Assembly (NCBI RefSeq): GCF_002078505.1
Contig: NZ_LUAV01000016.1
Location: 185,099 to 249,098 of the forward strand
Length of the DNA: 64,000 bases
Direction of reading: 5' to 3'
Origin: Ensifer aridi
GTDB taxonomy: Bacteria; Pseudomonadota; Alphaproteobacteria; Rhizobiales; Rhizobiaceae
This document shows positions 8,741 to 20,370 of the stretch, piece after piece. Both the position numbers and the translations under genes were made by a program. The notes beneath the pieces are model-generated. The model was not told the origin of the DNA. It saw only the letters and a list, made by a program, of their open reading frames with translations, and did no database searches. Position 1 is the first letter of the stretch. The number at the start of each line of letters is the position of its first letter.

Positions 8741-9382
8741 ATGGATTTCGTCCCGAGCTTGCCGACCCTGCTTGCTTTTGCCGCCGCGAGCCTGCTTCTG
8801 GCCGCGACGCCCGGACCCGACATGACGCTTTCGATCAGCCGGGCACTGGCACAGGGCAAGAGAGCGGCGCTGTTCGTCGTGCTCGGCACGTCGCTTGGCA
8901 TCGTCGTCCATACGCTGCTCGTCGCCTTCGGCATCTCGGCCCTTATCACCGCGTCACCGACCGCCTTCACGGTCTTGAAGACCGGTGGCGCCGCCTATCT
9001 CTTCTGGCTGGCGGTCCAGGCGATCCGCCATGGATCCAGTCTGTCCGTGGACAGGGTGGAAGAAGCGAAAGGAACGCCGCTTGCCAACGTCTCGACCGGC
9101 TTCTGGGTCAACCTCCTGAACCCGAAGGTCGTGATCTTCTTCATGACCTTCCTGCCGCAATTCGTGACCGCGAACGATCCGGCGGTCACCGGCAAGCTCC
9201 TGTTCCTCGGCTTCTTCTTCATCGTCATCGGCATGCCGGTGAACACGATGGTGGTGCTGGCCGCCGATTGGCTGGCGGGATGGCTGCAGCGCAACAAGCG
9301 TGTGATGCGGGCGATGGACTACAGCTTCGCCGGCGTCTTCTCCGTCTTCGCGGTGAAGATCTTCTTCACGCAGGCGCGGTGA
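8741..9382 (+). CDS. LysE/RhtB-family amino-acid exporter
   Basis: A 213-residue inner-membrane protein with about six TM segments and the family signature [17 protein letters not shown] near the N-terminus, plus [22 protein letters not shown] in the middle third (NPK motif). RhtB-type proteins export amino acids such as homoserine, threonine or lysine. It lies just upstream of metA, whose substrate is homoserine, but separate transcription is likely because a riboswitch leader intervenes; substrate unproven. Confidence 0.86.
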   Translation: MDFVPSLPTLLAFAAASLLLAATPGPDMTLSISRALAQGKRAALFVVLGTSLGIVVHTLLVAFGISALITASPTAFTVLKTGGAAYLFWLAVQAIRHGSSLSVDRVEEAKGTPLANVSTGFWVNLLNPKVVIFFMTFLPQFVTANDPAVTGKLLFLGFFFIVIGMPVNTMVVLAADWLAGWLQRNKRVMRAMDYSFAGVFSVFAVKIFFTQAR

Positions 9383-9485
9383 ATTCGGCCACCCAAGCTG
9401 GTTAGGGCGGCGCGGGATACCGACCCGTACGACGAAGGATCCTTTTTCGTTGACCGCGCGGCATGCGGCGCGCTATCAAGCATTC

Positions 9486-9540
9486 TCGTGGTGATTTGGC
9501 CGGCCGGCTTGCAGCCACGTTAAAGAAATCGCTAAAGGGC
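9486..9540 (+). promoter_or_regulatory. SAM-II riboswitch
   Basis: The segment reads CTCGTGGTGATTTGGCCGGC, then CTTGCAGCCACGTTAA, A-rich spacer and TCGCTAAAGG, which is the conserved SAM-II (metA) aptamer: stem CGTGG/CCACG with the GATTTGG loop that forms the pseudoknot. It binds S-adenosylmethionine to shut down methionine synthesis and lies about 75 bp before the metA start. Confidence 0.93.
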
Positions 9541-9562
9541 CGAGGAGAACGGATTTCCGAGG

Positions 9563-9595
9563 ACCGGTCGCGATGATCTCGCCGCCGGTTTTTTT
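9563..9595 (+). terminator. Intrinsic terminator between SAM-II aptamer and metA
   Basis: ACCGG (9563-9567) pairs with CCGGT (9585-9589), with an inner GCGA/TCGC stem, followed by seven T residues ending about 20 bp before the metA ATG. Its place after the aptamer suggests that SAM binding acts by premature termination. Confidence 0.75.
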
Positions 9596-9615
9596 GTATT
9601 TGATCGAGTGGACCC

Positions 9616-10542
9616 ATGCCCATCAAGATTCCCGATACGCTGCCCGCCTTCGAAACGCTCGTCGACGAGGGTGTGCGGGTGATGACCGAGACCGTGGCGA
9701 TCCGTCAGGATATCCGCCCGCTTCAGATCGGGCTCTTGAACCTCATGCCGAACAAGATCAAGACCGAGATACAGATGGCGCGGCTGATCGGCGCCACGCC
9801 ACTGCAGGTCGATCTGACGCTGGTCCGCATCAACGGTCACCGGCCGAAGAACACGCCCGAGGAGCATCTGCTCGCCTTCTACGAGACCTGGGAAGAGGTG
9901 AAGGGCCGCAAGTTCGACGGCTTCATCATCACCGGCGCCCCGGTCGAGACTCTCGGCTACGAAGAGGTCACCTATTGGGAGGAGTTGAAGCGCGTCTTCG
10001 ACTGGACGGCGACGAACGTGCATTCGACGATGAACGTCTGCTGGGGGGCGATGGCGGCGATCTATCATTTCCACGGCGTTCCGAAATATCCGCTGAAGGA
10101 GAAGGCCTTCGGCGTCTACCGCCACCAGAACCTAAAGCCCTCTTCAGTCTATCTGAACGGCTTTTCCGACGATTTCGCCGTTCCCGTCTCGCGCTGGACC
10201 GAGGTGCGCCGCGCCGATATCGATCGGGTGCCGGCGCTCGAGATCTTGATGGAGTCGAAGGAGATGGGCGTCTGTCTGGTGCACGAGAAGAAGGGCAACC
10301 GGCTCTACATGTTCAACCACGTGGAATATGATTCGACCTCGTTGTCAGACGAATATTTCCGCGACGTGGATGCCGGCGTGCCGATCAAGCTGCCGCATGA
10401 CTATTTCCCGCACAACGATGCCACGCTCCCGCCGCAGAACCGCTGGCGCAGCCATGCGCACCTCTTCTTCGGCAACTGGATCAACGAGATTTACCAGACC
10501 ACTCCTTACGAGCTGGAGAAAATCGGCACGGGGGAGCGCTGA
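9616..10542 (+). CDS. metA: Homoserine O-acyltransferase (MetA family, probably acetyl-CoA specific)
   Basis: Acylates homoserine, the first committed step of methionine synthesis. The 308-residue protein has the catalytic Cys in NVCWGAMAA and the His-Glu pair in FNHVEYDS. The acyl-specificity site reads GAPVETL: a Glu here, instead of the Gly of E. coli MetA, is associated with acetyl-CoA use, so O-acetylhomoserine is the likely product. Controlled by the SAM-II riboswitch and terminator directly upstream. A weak RIME-like repeat follows the stop codon. Confidence 0.95.
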   Translation: MPIKIPDTLPAFETLVDEGVRVMTETVAIRQDIRPLQIGLLNLMPNKIKTEIQMARLIGATPLQVDLTLVRINGHRPKNTPEEHLLAFYETWEEVKGRKFDGFIITGAPVETLGYEEVTYWEELKRVFDWTATNVHSTMNVCWGAMAAIYHFHGVPKYPLKEKAFGVYRHQNLKPSSVYLNGFSDDFAVPVSRWTEVRRADIDRVPALEILMESKEMGVCLVHEKKGNRLYMFNHVEYDSTSLSDEYFRDVDAGVPIKLPHDYFPHNDATLPPQNRWRSHAHLFFGNWINEIYQTTPYELEKIGTGER

Positions 10543-10548
10543 GCCTTT

Positions 10549-10640
10549 CGCCCCGCTTGCGGGAAGAGGCTGCGGCAACCGGATGGGGCGCTCTGGGTCG
10601 TCCTGACCCAAGGCAACGCGCGGCAGAAAAGCATGACTTT
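10549..10640. repeat. RIME-like dispersed palindromic element
   Basis: Contains CGCCCCGCTTGCGGGAAGAGG, the same palindromic core as at 1067-1090, then a GCGGCAACCGGAT end. It lies between metA and galM. Confidence 0.5.
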
Positions 10641-10735
10641 CGGATTGCCGCGCGGTGGGAAATGACGCAGGTTGTCCGCCGATTCCACGACGTTCTGACG
10701 CGGGACGCGCTGCGGCCCCGCGAGAGGGGAGACGA

Positions 10736-11752
10736 ATGAGCACCGACACGGAAATCTTCGGCCACCTGCCTTCGGGCGAGCCGGTTCATCGCGTGACGCT
10801 CAGGGGCGGCGGCCTGACGGCCAAGGTGATCACCTGGGGCTCGGTCATTCAGGAGCTGCGGCTTGAAGGCCATGTGGCCCCGCTGGTGCTTGGCTTCGAG
10901 AATTTCGAGAACTATCCCGCCTATTCCTCCTATTTCGGCGCGACACCCGGCCGCAACGCCAATCGCATCGGCGGCGGGCGCTTCATGCTCGACGGCAAGG
11001 CCTATCAGCTCGAACTCAACGAGAACGGCGTCACGCATCTGCACGGCGGCAGCGACAACATCGCCAAGCGCAACTGGACGATCATCGGCCGGACCGACGA
11101 CAGCATCTGGCTCCGGATCACGGATCCCGACGGCCGCGCCGGCTATCCCGGCAATTGCACGGTCACCTGCACCTATGCGCTGAAGCCCGGCGGCATATTG
11201 AACGTCGTCTACGAATCGGTGACCGACGCGCCGACGCTCGCCAATGTCTGCCAGCACAGCTACTTCAATCTCGACGGCGACGCCGATGCCTTCGGCCACG
11301 ATATCATGATCGCCGCCGACTATTATCTGCCGACGGACGAGCGGCTGATTCCGACCGGCGAAATCCGCCCCGTCGAAGGTACCGCCTTCGACCTGACGGA
11401 AATGACGCCCATGCGGCGGCAGCTCGAAGGCGACAAGATCGCCTATGACCACAATTTCTGTCTGTCGCCGGATCGTGTGCCGAAGCGTTCCGTGGCGCTG
11501 GTGCGCAGCATCAATTCCGGGGTCTCGCTCGAAGTGCTGACGACCGAGCCCGGCGTGCAGCTCTATACCGGCAGCAAGCTCGACGTGCCGGTCCCCGGCC
11601 TCGAAGGCCGCCGCTATGGCCCCTTCGCCGGCTTCTGCCTCGAGACCCAGATCTGGCCCGATGCGGTGAACCACGAAGGTTTCCCAAAGGCAGTGCTGAG
11701 GCCGGGGGAAACGCTCCGGCAGGAGACGGACTACGTTTTCATGAAGAGTTGA
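10736..11752 (+). CDS. galM: Aldose 1-epimerase (galactose mutarotase)
   Basis: Interconverts alpha- and beta-anomers of aldoses. A 338-residue protein with the mutarotase signatures: substrate-binding NRIGGGRF, HLHGGSDNIAKRNW, catalytic His in CQHSYFNLDGD and catalytic Glu in GFCLETQIWPDA. Length is normal. The start at 10736 follows GAGAGGGGAG; the longer open frame upstream is repeat sequence. There is no gal operon around it, so it is probably a stand-alone sugar-metabolism gene. Confidence 0.93.
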   Translation: MSTDTEIFGHLPSGEPVHRVTLRGGGLTAKVITWGSVIQELRLEGHVAPLVLGFENFENYPAYSSYFGATPGRNANRIGGGRFMLDGKAYQLELNENGVTHLHGGSDNIAKRNWTIIGRTDDSIWLRITDPDGRAGYPGNCTVTCTYALKPGGILNVVYESVTDAPTLANVCQHSYFNLDGDADAFGHDIMIAADYYLPTDERLIPTGEIRPVEGTAFDLTEMTPMRRQLEGDKIAYDHNFCLSPDRVPKRSVALVRSINSGVSLEVLTTEPGVQLYTGSKLDVPVPGLEGRRYGPFAGFCLETQIWPDAVNHEGFPKAVLRPGETLRQETDYVFMKS

Positions 11753-11902
11753 CGGGTCGGCGTAGCCGACGGGCCACGTATGCGCGGGATGCCGGCGGAC
11801 CGGAGAGGTCCAAGCTGCGCCCGCGCAGAAACGGCCTTTATCTCCAGGAAGACCAGAAGCACGAAACTGCGCTGTCGTTAAGGCTTTGATTTTTTAGAAA
11901 AC

Positions 11903-11977
11903 TGGAGCGGGCGAAGGGATTCGAACCCTCGACCCCAACCTTGGCAAGGTTGTGCTCTACCCCTGAGCTACACCCGC
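11903..11977 (-). tRNA. tRNA-Gly(GCC)
   Basis: The complement gives a complete 75-nt cloverleaf with encoded CCA: acceptor GCGGGTG/CGCCCGC, D-arm with AGCTCAGGGGTAGAGC, anticodon stem-loop with GCC flanked by T and A, and T-arm with GGTTCGAATCC. The GCC anticodon reads GGC/GGT glycine codons. A possible promoter lies upstream at 12042-12073 (TTGCAT and TATAGC on the minus strand). Confidence 0.97.
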
Positions 11978-12279
11978 TCATCAGCCCCAGGCCCGGGGTA
12001 GTCGGTGGACCGTGGGTGGCGCCCCGTGTCGCGGCGACGGGCGCTATATGGCCTAGGCATTTTTCAAATGCAACAGGGAAATGACGCGAATGCGAAGAAT
12101 TTTTTCGGCTGCGCGTCGAAAGCCTGCAAATGCCGGGCCTGCCCATTGGCATGAGGACAAAGGGTGAGCGCCCCGCCCCAATGCCGCTCCGACGCATGGG
12201 AATCGCCGCCCTTGAGATTGCGGAACCGGCCGCTTGCCCGTAAAGCAAGCGAAAGTCTTGGATGGCAGAAAGGATGCGC

Positions 12280-12789
12280 ATGAGCAAGGCACAGCCGAAG
12301 ACCGCGGAGGACCTGTTCCGCTTTCTCGACGAGCTCGGGATCGAACATAAGACAAAGCGGCATGCGCCGGTCTTTACCGTCGCCGAATCGGTGGCGCTGC
12401 GCGACGAGATCCCCGGCGGACACACAAAAAACCTGTTCGTGAAAGACAAAAAGGACAATTATTTCCTTCTGACCGTCGAGGAGAATGCGACGGTGGACCT
12501 GAAGACGGTCCATCAGACCATCGGCGCCGCGGGGAAGGTCTCCTTCGGCAAGCCCGAAAAGCTGATGGAATATCTGGGGGTGATCCCCGGTGCCGTCACC
12601 GCCTTCGGCGCGATCAACGACACCGAGGGCAAGGTGAAGATCATTCTCGACGAGGCGCTGATGCAGTTCGACACGATCAACTGCCATCCGCTATCGAACG
12701 ACCAGACGACTTCGATCGCGTCGAAGGACATGCTGCGCTTCATGGAGGCGACCGGGCACGCGCCGCTTGTCTTGAAAGTGACGGCCTGA
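12280..12789 (+). CDS. YbaK/ProX-type aminoacyl-tRNA deacylase (PrdX family)
   Basis: A 169-residue member of the YbaK/aminoacyl-tRNA editing-domain family, free-standing. Members such as ProX/PrdX hydrolyse Ala-tRNA(Pro) made in error by prolyl-tRNA synthetase. Visible features are the N-terminal LFRFLDELGIEHKTKRHAPVFTV, the conserved Lys in HTKNLFVKDKKD, and GVIPGAVTAFGAIND near residue 110. The start at MSKAQPK is preferred because AAAGGA lies 6 nt upstream; two upstream ATGs are in frame. The following thioredoxin-like gene starts 57 bp after its stop. Confidence 0.86.
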   Translation: MSKAQPKTAEDLFRFLDELGIEHKTKRHAPVFTVAESVALRDEIPGGHTKNLFVKDKKDNYFLLTVEENATVDLKTVHQTIGAAGKVSFGKPEKLMEYLGVIPGAVTAFGAINDTEGKVKIILDEALMQFDTINCHPLSNDQTTSIASKDMLRFMEATGHAPLVLKVTA

Positions 12790-12846
12790 CATACGATCTT
12801 TGGCGTGAATGCATGCAGTCGGACGGCAGTCCGCAAGGAGAGAAGA

Positions 12847-13824
12847 ATGAGCGGTAGCGACAATCCCTATCAAGGTTCCTTCGGCAGTCAGATGACGGCA
12901 TCGGCCTCCTTCGGAGGCGAGCCGGCGGCGAAGACCGCGACGCCGGGCGACTTGATCAAGGAGACGACCACCGCCACCTTCGCCCGCGACGTGCTCGAGG
13001 CATCGCGTCAGCAGCCGGTGCTGGTCGATTTCTGGGCACCCTGGTGCGGACCCTGCAAGCAATTGACCCCGGTGATCGAGAAGGTCGTCCGGGAGGCCGC
13101 CGGCCGCGTGAAGCTCGTCAAAATGAACATCGACGACCACCCGTCGATTGCGGGCCAGCTCGGCATCCAGTCGATCCCGGCCGTCATCGCCTTCGTAGGC
13201 GGACGCCCGGTAGACGGCTTCATGGGCGCAGTGCCCGAAAGCCAGATCAAGCAATTCATCGACCGCGTTGCCGGCCCGGCCGTCGACGGCGGCAAGGCGG
13301 AGATCGAGGCCGTGCTTGCCGATGCGAAGGCGCTGCTCGACGCAGGCGATGCGCAGAATGCCGCCGGCCTTTACGGCGCCGTTCTGCAGGCCGAACCGGA
13401 AAACGCGGCTGCGATTGCGGGCATGGTCGAATGCATGATCGCACTCGGTGAACTTGCCGAGGCGCGCCAGGCGCTTTCGGGCTTGCCCGAGGCACTCGCC
13501 AAGGAGGCGAACATCGGCGCCGTTTCGAAAAAGCTCGACCAGATCGAGGAGGCCCGCAAGCTCGGCGATCCTGCCGCTCTCGAGCGCCAGCTCGCGGTCG
13601 ATCCGGACGATCATGCAGCAAGGCTGAAGCTCGCCAAGATCCGCAATGTCGAAGGTGACAGGGCGGCGGCCGCCGACCATCTCCTGACGATCATGAAGCG
13701 CGACCGCAGCTTCGAAGACGACATCGCCCGGCGCGAGCTCTTGTCGTTCTTCGAGGTGTGGGGTCCGAAGGACCCCGCGACGGTTGCCGCCCGCCGCAAG
13801 CTTTCGTCGATCCTTTTCTCGTAA
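12847..13824 (+). CDS. Thioredoxin-TPR chaperone (CnoX/YbbN family)
   Basis: A 325-residue cytosolic protein with an N-terminal extension, a thioredoxin domain (about 38-150) with an intact WCGPC (Cys67, Cys70), and a C-terminal helical region with TPR-like repeats (about 165-320, e.g. ALLDAGDAQNAAGLYGAVLQ). The architecture is that of YbbN/CnoX, a redox-linked holdase that hands clients to GroEL and DnaK. E. coli CnoX lacks a reducing CXXC, whereas this one keeps the classic motif as in other alphaproteobacteria. Confidence 0.88.
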   Translation: MSGSDNPYQGSFGSQMTASASFGGEPAAKTATPGDLIKETTTATFARDVLEASRQQPVLVDFWAPWCGPCKQLTPVIEKVVREAAGRVKLVKMNIDDHPSIAGQLGIQSIPAVIAFVGGRPVDGFMGAVPESQIKQFIDRVAGPAVDGGKAEIEAVLADAKALLDAGDAQNAAGLYGAVLQAEPENAAAIAGMVECMIALGELAEARQALSGLPEALAKEANIGAVSKKLDQIEEARKLGDPAALERQLAVDPDDHAARLKLAKIRNVEGDRAAAADHLLTIMKRDRSFEDDIARRELLSFFEVWGPKDPATVAARRKLSSILFS

Positions 13825-14123
13825 CTTGCGAGGCCGCGCCCGCATCAATCGCGACGCGCGTTAGCGCGTTGCTTAACCGTCGCTTAACCGCTGCGAACGT
13901 CCAGACGGCACGGGCCGAGCGCGATTAACCGTAAATCACCGTTGTTTTATCGCTCCGCCCCGGGCTTTCGCCGATTCCGAGGGCGTCGGGTCTTGTGCAT
14001 GGCAGCGTTCGACATCATATTTGTCCACAGGCATGCTGGAGCCCCGCAGCGGCGCCTGGGCAGGAAGGACGGAGGTTCGCCGCCCGACACCGTCACTTCA
14101 ACCGGGGCTTATATGAGGAAACA
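13825..14123. other. Leader region of the BI-1 gene
   Basis: Holds a CtrA-type box (13873-13888) and an additional TTAACCGTAAA half-site near 13925. The rest is a long untranslated leader with no gene that I can support. Confidence 0.5.
13873..13888 (+). promoter_or_regulatory. CtrA-type binding site (TTAA-N7-TTAAC)
   Basis: The sequence TTAACCGTCGCTTAAC matches the full alphaproteobacterial CtrA consensus, with exactly 7 nt between the TTAA half-sites. It lies about 235 bp before the BI-1 family gene. Binding is inferred from the motif only. Confidence 0.5.
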
Positions 14124-14861
14124 ATGGCTGATCTGAGAAACTACCAAACCCGAATGTCGCCCGCCGGCGCTCAGGCGGGTGCCGTGATCGACGAAGGCCT
14201 TCGCGCATACATGCTGAAGGTCTACAACCTGATGGCTCTCGGCCTCGCGATCACCGGCGTGGCAGCTTACGGAACCTATGCGCTTGCCGCCTCTAATCCG
14301 GCATTCGCCCAGCTTATCTACGCTTCGCCCCTGAAATGGGTCGTGATGCTGGCGCCGCTGGCGTTGGTGTTCTTCATGAGCTTCCGCATCAATTCCATGA
14401 GCGTTTCCGCCGCCCAGACGACCTTCTGGGTCTACGCGGCGCTGATGGGTCTGTCGCTCTCCTCGATCTTCCTGGTCTTCACCGGCCAGAGCATCGTGCA
14501 GACGTTCTTCGTGACGGCCGCCTCGTTCGGCGCCCTTTCGCTCTACGGCTACACGACGAAGAAGGACCTGTCGGGCTTCGGCTCGTTCCTGATCATGGGC
14601 CTCTTCGGCCTGATCATCGCGTCGATCGTCAACATCTTCCTGGCCTCCTCGGCGCTTGGCTTCGCGATCTCGGCGATCGGTGTTCTCATCTTCGCCGGCC
14701 TGACCGCCTACGACACGCAGAAGCTCAAGGAAATGTATTATGAAGGCGATGACGCGCTAGTCGCCGGGCGCAAGGCCATCATGGGCGCACTGACGCTCTA
14801 CCTCGACTTCATCAACCTGTTCATGTTCCTGCTGCAGTTCCTTGGCAACAAGAACGAGTAG
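14124..14861 (+). CDS. Bax inhibitor-1 / YccA family membrane protein
   Basis: A 245-residue polytopic protein with seven predicted TM helices after a roughly 35-residue soluble N-terminus, ending in GALTLYLDFINLFMFLLQFLG, the BI-1 C-terminal signature that includes conserved Asp. Bacterial BI-1 proteins are Ca2+-leak channels or FtsH modulators (YccA); the role here is unproven. A GAGGAAAC ribosome binding site precedes the ATG. A strong terminator follows, so it is monocistronic. Confidence 0.9.
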   Translation: MADLRNYQTRMSPAGAQAGAVIDEGLRAYMLKVYNLMALGLAITGVAAYGTYALAASNPAFAQLIYASPLKWVVMLAPLALVFFMSFRINSMSVSAAQTTFWVYAALMGLSLSSIFLVFTGQSIVQTFFVTAASFGALSLYGYTTKKDLSGFGSFLIMGLFGLIIASIVNIFLASSALGFAISAIGVLIFAGLTAYDTQKLKEMYYEGDDALVAGRKAIMGALTLYLDFINLFMFLLQFLGNKNE

Positions 14862-14882
14862 TGCGGACGGATGACGAAAAAA

Positions 14883-14906
14883 GGCGGCTTCGGCCGCCTT
14901 TTTTTT
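14883..14906 (+). terminator. Rho-independent terminator of the BI-1 gene
   Basis: The stem GGCGGC/GCCGCC around a TTCGG tetraloop-type turn (14883-14898) is followed by eight T residues. Confidence 0.92.
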
Positions 14907-14999
14907 GCCTCGATTCGATCTTGATCGATCCGGCTCGGCATGTAACGAGATGACGAGAAAGAGGACCTTGCCGAGTCGAAGCAAAAAAAGACGAACTCC

Positions 15000-15557
15000 A
15001 TGACTTTCACGCTCCGCGACGCCGTCGCCGCCGATCTTCCCGCCATCACCGAGATCTACCGCGAGTCCGTCCTGAACGGTGTCGCGACCTACGAGGTGAC
15101 GCCGCCTTCCGAGGCCGAGATGGCACTTCGCTTCTCCACCATCACCGGTAACGGCTATCCCTATGTCGTGGCCGTGGACGAGAGGGGTGGGGTCCTCGGC
15201 TATGCCTATGCTTCCGCATTCCGCACCCGGACCGCCTACCGGTTCCTCGTGGAGGATTCCATTTATCTCGCGCCGGACGCACGCGGCAAAGGCATCGGCA
15301 GGGCGCTCCTCGAAGAGCTGATCCGGCGCTGCACCGCGCTCGGCTTCCGCCAGATGGTGGCGGTGATCGGTGGTGCGCATCCCTCTTCGATCGCGCTCCA
15401 CCGGGCGCTCGGGTTCGAGCATCAGGGGCTGATGAAGGCAACCGGTTTCAAGCATGGCCGCTGGCTGGACACGGCCATCATGCAGCGGCCGCTCGGCGAG
15501 GGAATGGAGACGGATCCCGTTGAGGGCGTCTATCCGGATACGCTTTATAGGGGCTGA
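15000..15557 (+). CDS. GNAT N-acetyltransferase, phosphinothricin-acetyltransferase-like
   Basis: A 185-residue GNAT enzyme. The acetyl-CoA site is in YLAPDARGKGIGRALLEEL (about 90-108), and the family features IYRESVLNGVATYE and GGAHPSSIALHRALGFEHQG match Pat/Bar-like acetyltransferases, which in soil bacteria acetylate phosphinothricin or methionine sulfoximine. Chromosomal homologues often use methionine derivatives, so antibiotic resistance should not be assumed. Confidence 0.85.
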   Translation: MTFTLRDAVAADLPAITEIYRESVLNGVATYEVTPPSEAEMALRFSTITGNGYPYVVAVDERGGVLGYAYASAFRTRTAYRFLVEDSIYLAPDARGKGIGRALLEELIRRCTALGFRQMVAVIGGAHPSSIALHRALGFEHQGLMKATGFKHGRWLDTAIMQRPLGEGMETDPVEGVYPDTLYRG

Positions 15558-15621
15558 TTCGGGCCGGTCCATTGGCCACTCAAGCGTACAGGGGCAATTT
15601 TCGAAACAGATCGTTGGTTGG

Positions 15622-16026
15622 TCAGGTATCGACGAGCTTCAGTACCTTGTCGAAGACCTTGAGCACCTGGGCGAGCTCGTGGCCCCGCTTCAATATGGTG
15701 CCATGCGCGTTCAGCACGCTATAGGCCCCTTGCTTGGCGGCAAGTTTCGGATTCTTCTCTATCCGGTAGAGAGGGACTTCCCCGGAGCGCTTGAATACCG
15801 AGAAGACCGCCCGGTCCTTCAGGTGGTCGATCGCGTAGTCGCGCCATTCGCCCTCGCCGACCATGCGGCCGTAAAGCCTTAGAATTTGGTCGAGCTCACG
15901 GCGATGAAACGTGACTGGAGGGGGATTTTTCGCTCTTTTGTATTCATGAAGATCGACGACCACTTCCGAAGTGGTCTGGCCGTGGTGACGCGCTTCGCCT
16001 CCCGGCAAATCCGGTTGATCAGTCAT
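15622..16026 (-). CDS. DUF2794 domain protein
   Basis: A 134-residue protein found throughout Rhizobiales with no known function. The core is VTFHRRELDQILRLYGRMV, then WRDYAIDHLKDRAVFSVFKR and RIEKNPKLAAKQGAYSV. The start is placed at MTDQPDL; a start 16 codons upstream is in frame but less like the family. No signal peptide or membrane segment. It is monocistronic, convergent with the GNAT gene. Confidence 0.8.
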   Translation of the reverse strand: MTDQPDLPGGEARHHGQTTSEVVVDLHEYKRAKNPPPVTFHRRELDQILRLYGRMVGEGEWRDYAIDHLKDRAVFSVFKRSGEVPLYRIEKNPKLAAKQGAYSVLNAHGTILKRGHELAQVLKVFDKVLKLVDT

Positions 16027-16389
16027 CGGCAGTTCGGCCTTCTGATGTGACAGGACTACGACAGTGTGCCTCACGCGGACCGAAAAGCAAGTCGGAAGCT
16101 GTTGACGAATGCCAGCAATTTTTGCCGCTGCCGCAATTCAGTCAAATCGCCGCCCCAATTCGCCGCAACACTCCGTCCGCTGCCGGACAGAGTCGTTGCC
16201 ACCGTATGTCCGGACAGGCGTCATGCTGCGGGAGATTACGAACGCAAGCATGGCCGGTTCGGTCCGGTAACTTCGAACCCTCAGCCCCAGCCCCTCGATG
16301 CTGCCGGGCCGAACCACCCCCCACTTCCAATTCCGCGCAGGCGCTGGTGGAAAGCATAGGGCGAAAAGCCGCGGGCTTTCCTCGTCCGC
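16027..16389. other. Intergenic region, no supported gene
   Basis: Several short frames cross this stretch on both strands but none has recognisable family motifs or a convincing ribosome binding site. I see no repeat, RNA gene or terminator in it. Confidence 0.4.
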
Positions 16390-17163
16390 TTAAAGCTTGC
16401 CCTGCGGCCCCGCGAGAAGCGTTGCGGCTCCGATGATGGCTCCAGGCGTTTCCTTGTCCTTCATCGATTGCAGCAATACTGCGCAACCACTATTGCCCTG
16501 CCCCTCGATCAGCACCGAGGCCGGCAGTGTGAATTGGGCGGGCTTTCCCTCCCACATGCCGATCGTCTGTATGTCGCGCACCGCGTGCCAATAGGCGAGC
16601 TCTTTGCCGCTGTTCTCGCCTTTCTCGACCTTCACCACCCTGGCGCGGTCGAAATAGACGACGACGACATTCGCCCGGCCTTCCCCGGCGCCGATCTTGA
16701 TCGAGATTTCATCGCCGCCGATCGAGGCGTCGACCGGCACCGAGAGACCCTTGCCTTTGGCGCTCATGCCCGCGAGCCGGTTCCTGATCGCCTGCAGGTC
16801 GGAGCCATTCGCATGATCGCGCCCGTTAAGGATCACCTGTGGCGTGTAGACGCCATAGCGGCCGAGCATGCGGGCATAGGCATATTGCCGCTCCGTGTTC
16901 TCTTTGGATGCAAGCGTGTCGGCCCAGCCGAGATAGTTCCAGTAGTCGACATGGTAGGCGAGCGCGACGACGTCGTCTTCGTCGATGAGTTTCTTCAGCG
17001 CCGCATCCGCCGGCGGGCAGGAGGAACAGCCCTGGCTGGTGAAGAGTTCGACGACACCCTTGACCGTCTTGCCGTCGCCCGCTGCGGCCGCACCACAGAT
17101 CGCACCAAAAAGCCCGACCGTCAGGACGAGACGTCGGATCGTTGGTTTGCAGGCGGATTTCAT
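16390..17163 (-). CDS. Exported DUF1223 thioredoxin-fold protein
   Basis: A 257-residue protein with a typical signal peptide (basic MKSACKPTIRR, hydrophobic LVLTVGLFGAI, cleavage near AAAA about residue 28). The mature part begins VVELFTSQGCSSCPPADAAL: a CxxC in a thioredoxin-like fold, the DUF1223 hallmark, followed by AYHVDYWNYLGWADTLA and GVYTPQVILNG. A periplasmic redox function is plausible but unproven. Confidence 0.84.
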   Translation of the reverse strand: MKSACKPTIRRLVLTVGLFGAICGAAAAGDGKTVKGVVELFTSQGCSSCPPADAALKKLIDEDDVVALAYHVDYWNYLGWADTLASKENTERQYAYARMLGRYGVYTPQVILNGRDHANGSDLQAIRNRLAGMSAKGKGLSVPVDASIGGDEISIKIGAGEGRANVVVVYFDRARVVKVEKGENSGKELAYWHAVRDIQTIGMWEGKPAQFTLPASVLIEGQGNSGCAVLLQSMKDKETPGAIIGAATLLAGPQGKL

Positions 17164-17357
17164 GGCGTCACTGTTCTTGTTCGTTATGCGGGCGACCTGT
17201 CGGAGCGAGAGCTCCTACATACGACGGCCGGCCTTCAACGCAAAGTCACGTTGGAGTGACCATCCGAAGGCTGGGAAAGGCGGTCGCCATGCAGGTGAGA
17301 GGCGGCGCGAGCGTGCCTAGAGTCTTCGTTTCCCACATCCGCATCGCAACGGACATG

Positions 17358-17392
17358 AAGAAGCCGGGGCATCGTGGATGCCCCGGCTTCTT
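17358..17392 (-). terminator. Terminator hairpin after acnA
   Basis: A perfect 16-bp stem (17358-17373 with 17377-17392, AAGAAGCCGGGGCATC) with a 3-nt loop, 17 bp beyond the acnA stop codon. The T tract on the minus strand is short. Confidence 0.75.
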
Positions 17393-17409
17393 TGTTCAGC
17401 AATCGGTAA

Positions 17410-20100
<2,691 letters not shown>

Positions 20101-20370
20101 TGGATAATACCCCGTTCCGTCTGATCGCCAAAAGCTGACGTACGAACGCCCGAGCGCCTGTGAGGCGCGAAATGGGATGCGGGTGCGGCCATTTCCGCTG
20201 TCCGTACGTGGAATGTCATTCCATGTTCGGCGCTTGGATGAAATTCACGCCGACCGCTGGCGTGTTGGGCGCGTTATAGATAATTTCTCCAAATCGTGCC
20301 AGACCAACCAAGGTCCAATCGGAACTTTTTTTGCTCTGCGAAAAGACACCTGAAGGGAAGCTGAAAATTC

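Noticed and set aside
16142..16486. Short frames in the DUF2794-DUF1223 gap
   Set aside because: No motifs, no ribosome binding sites, and they overlap the end of the DUF1223 gene.
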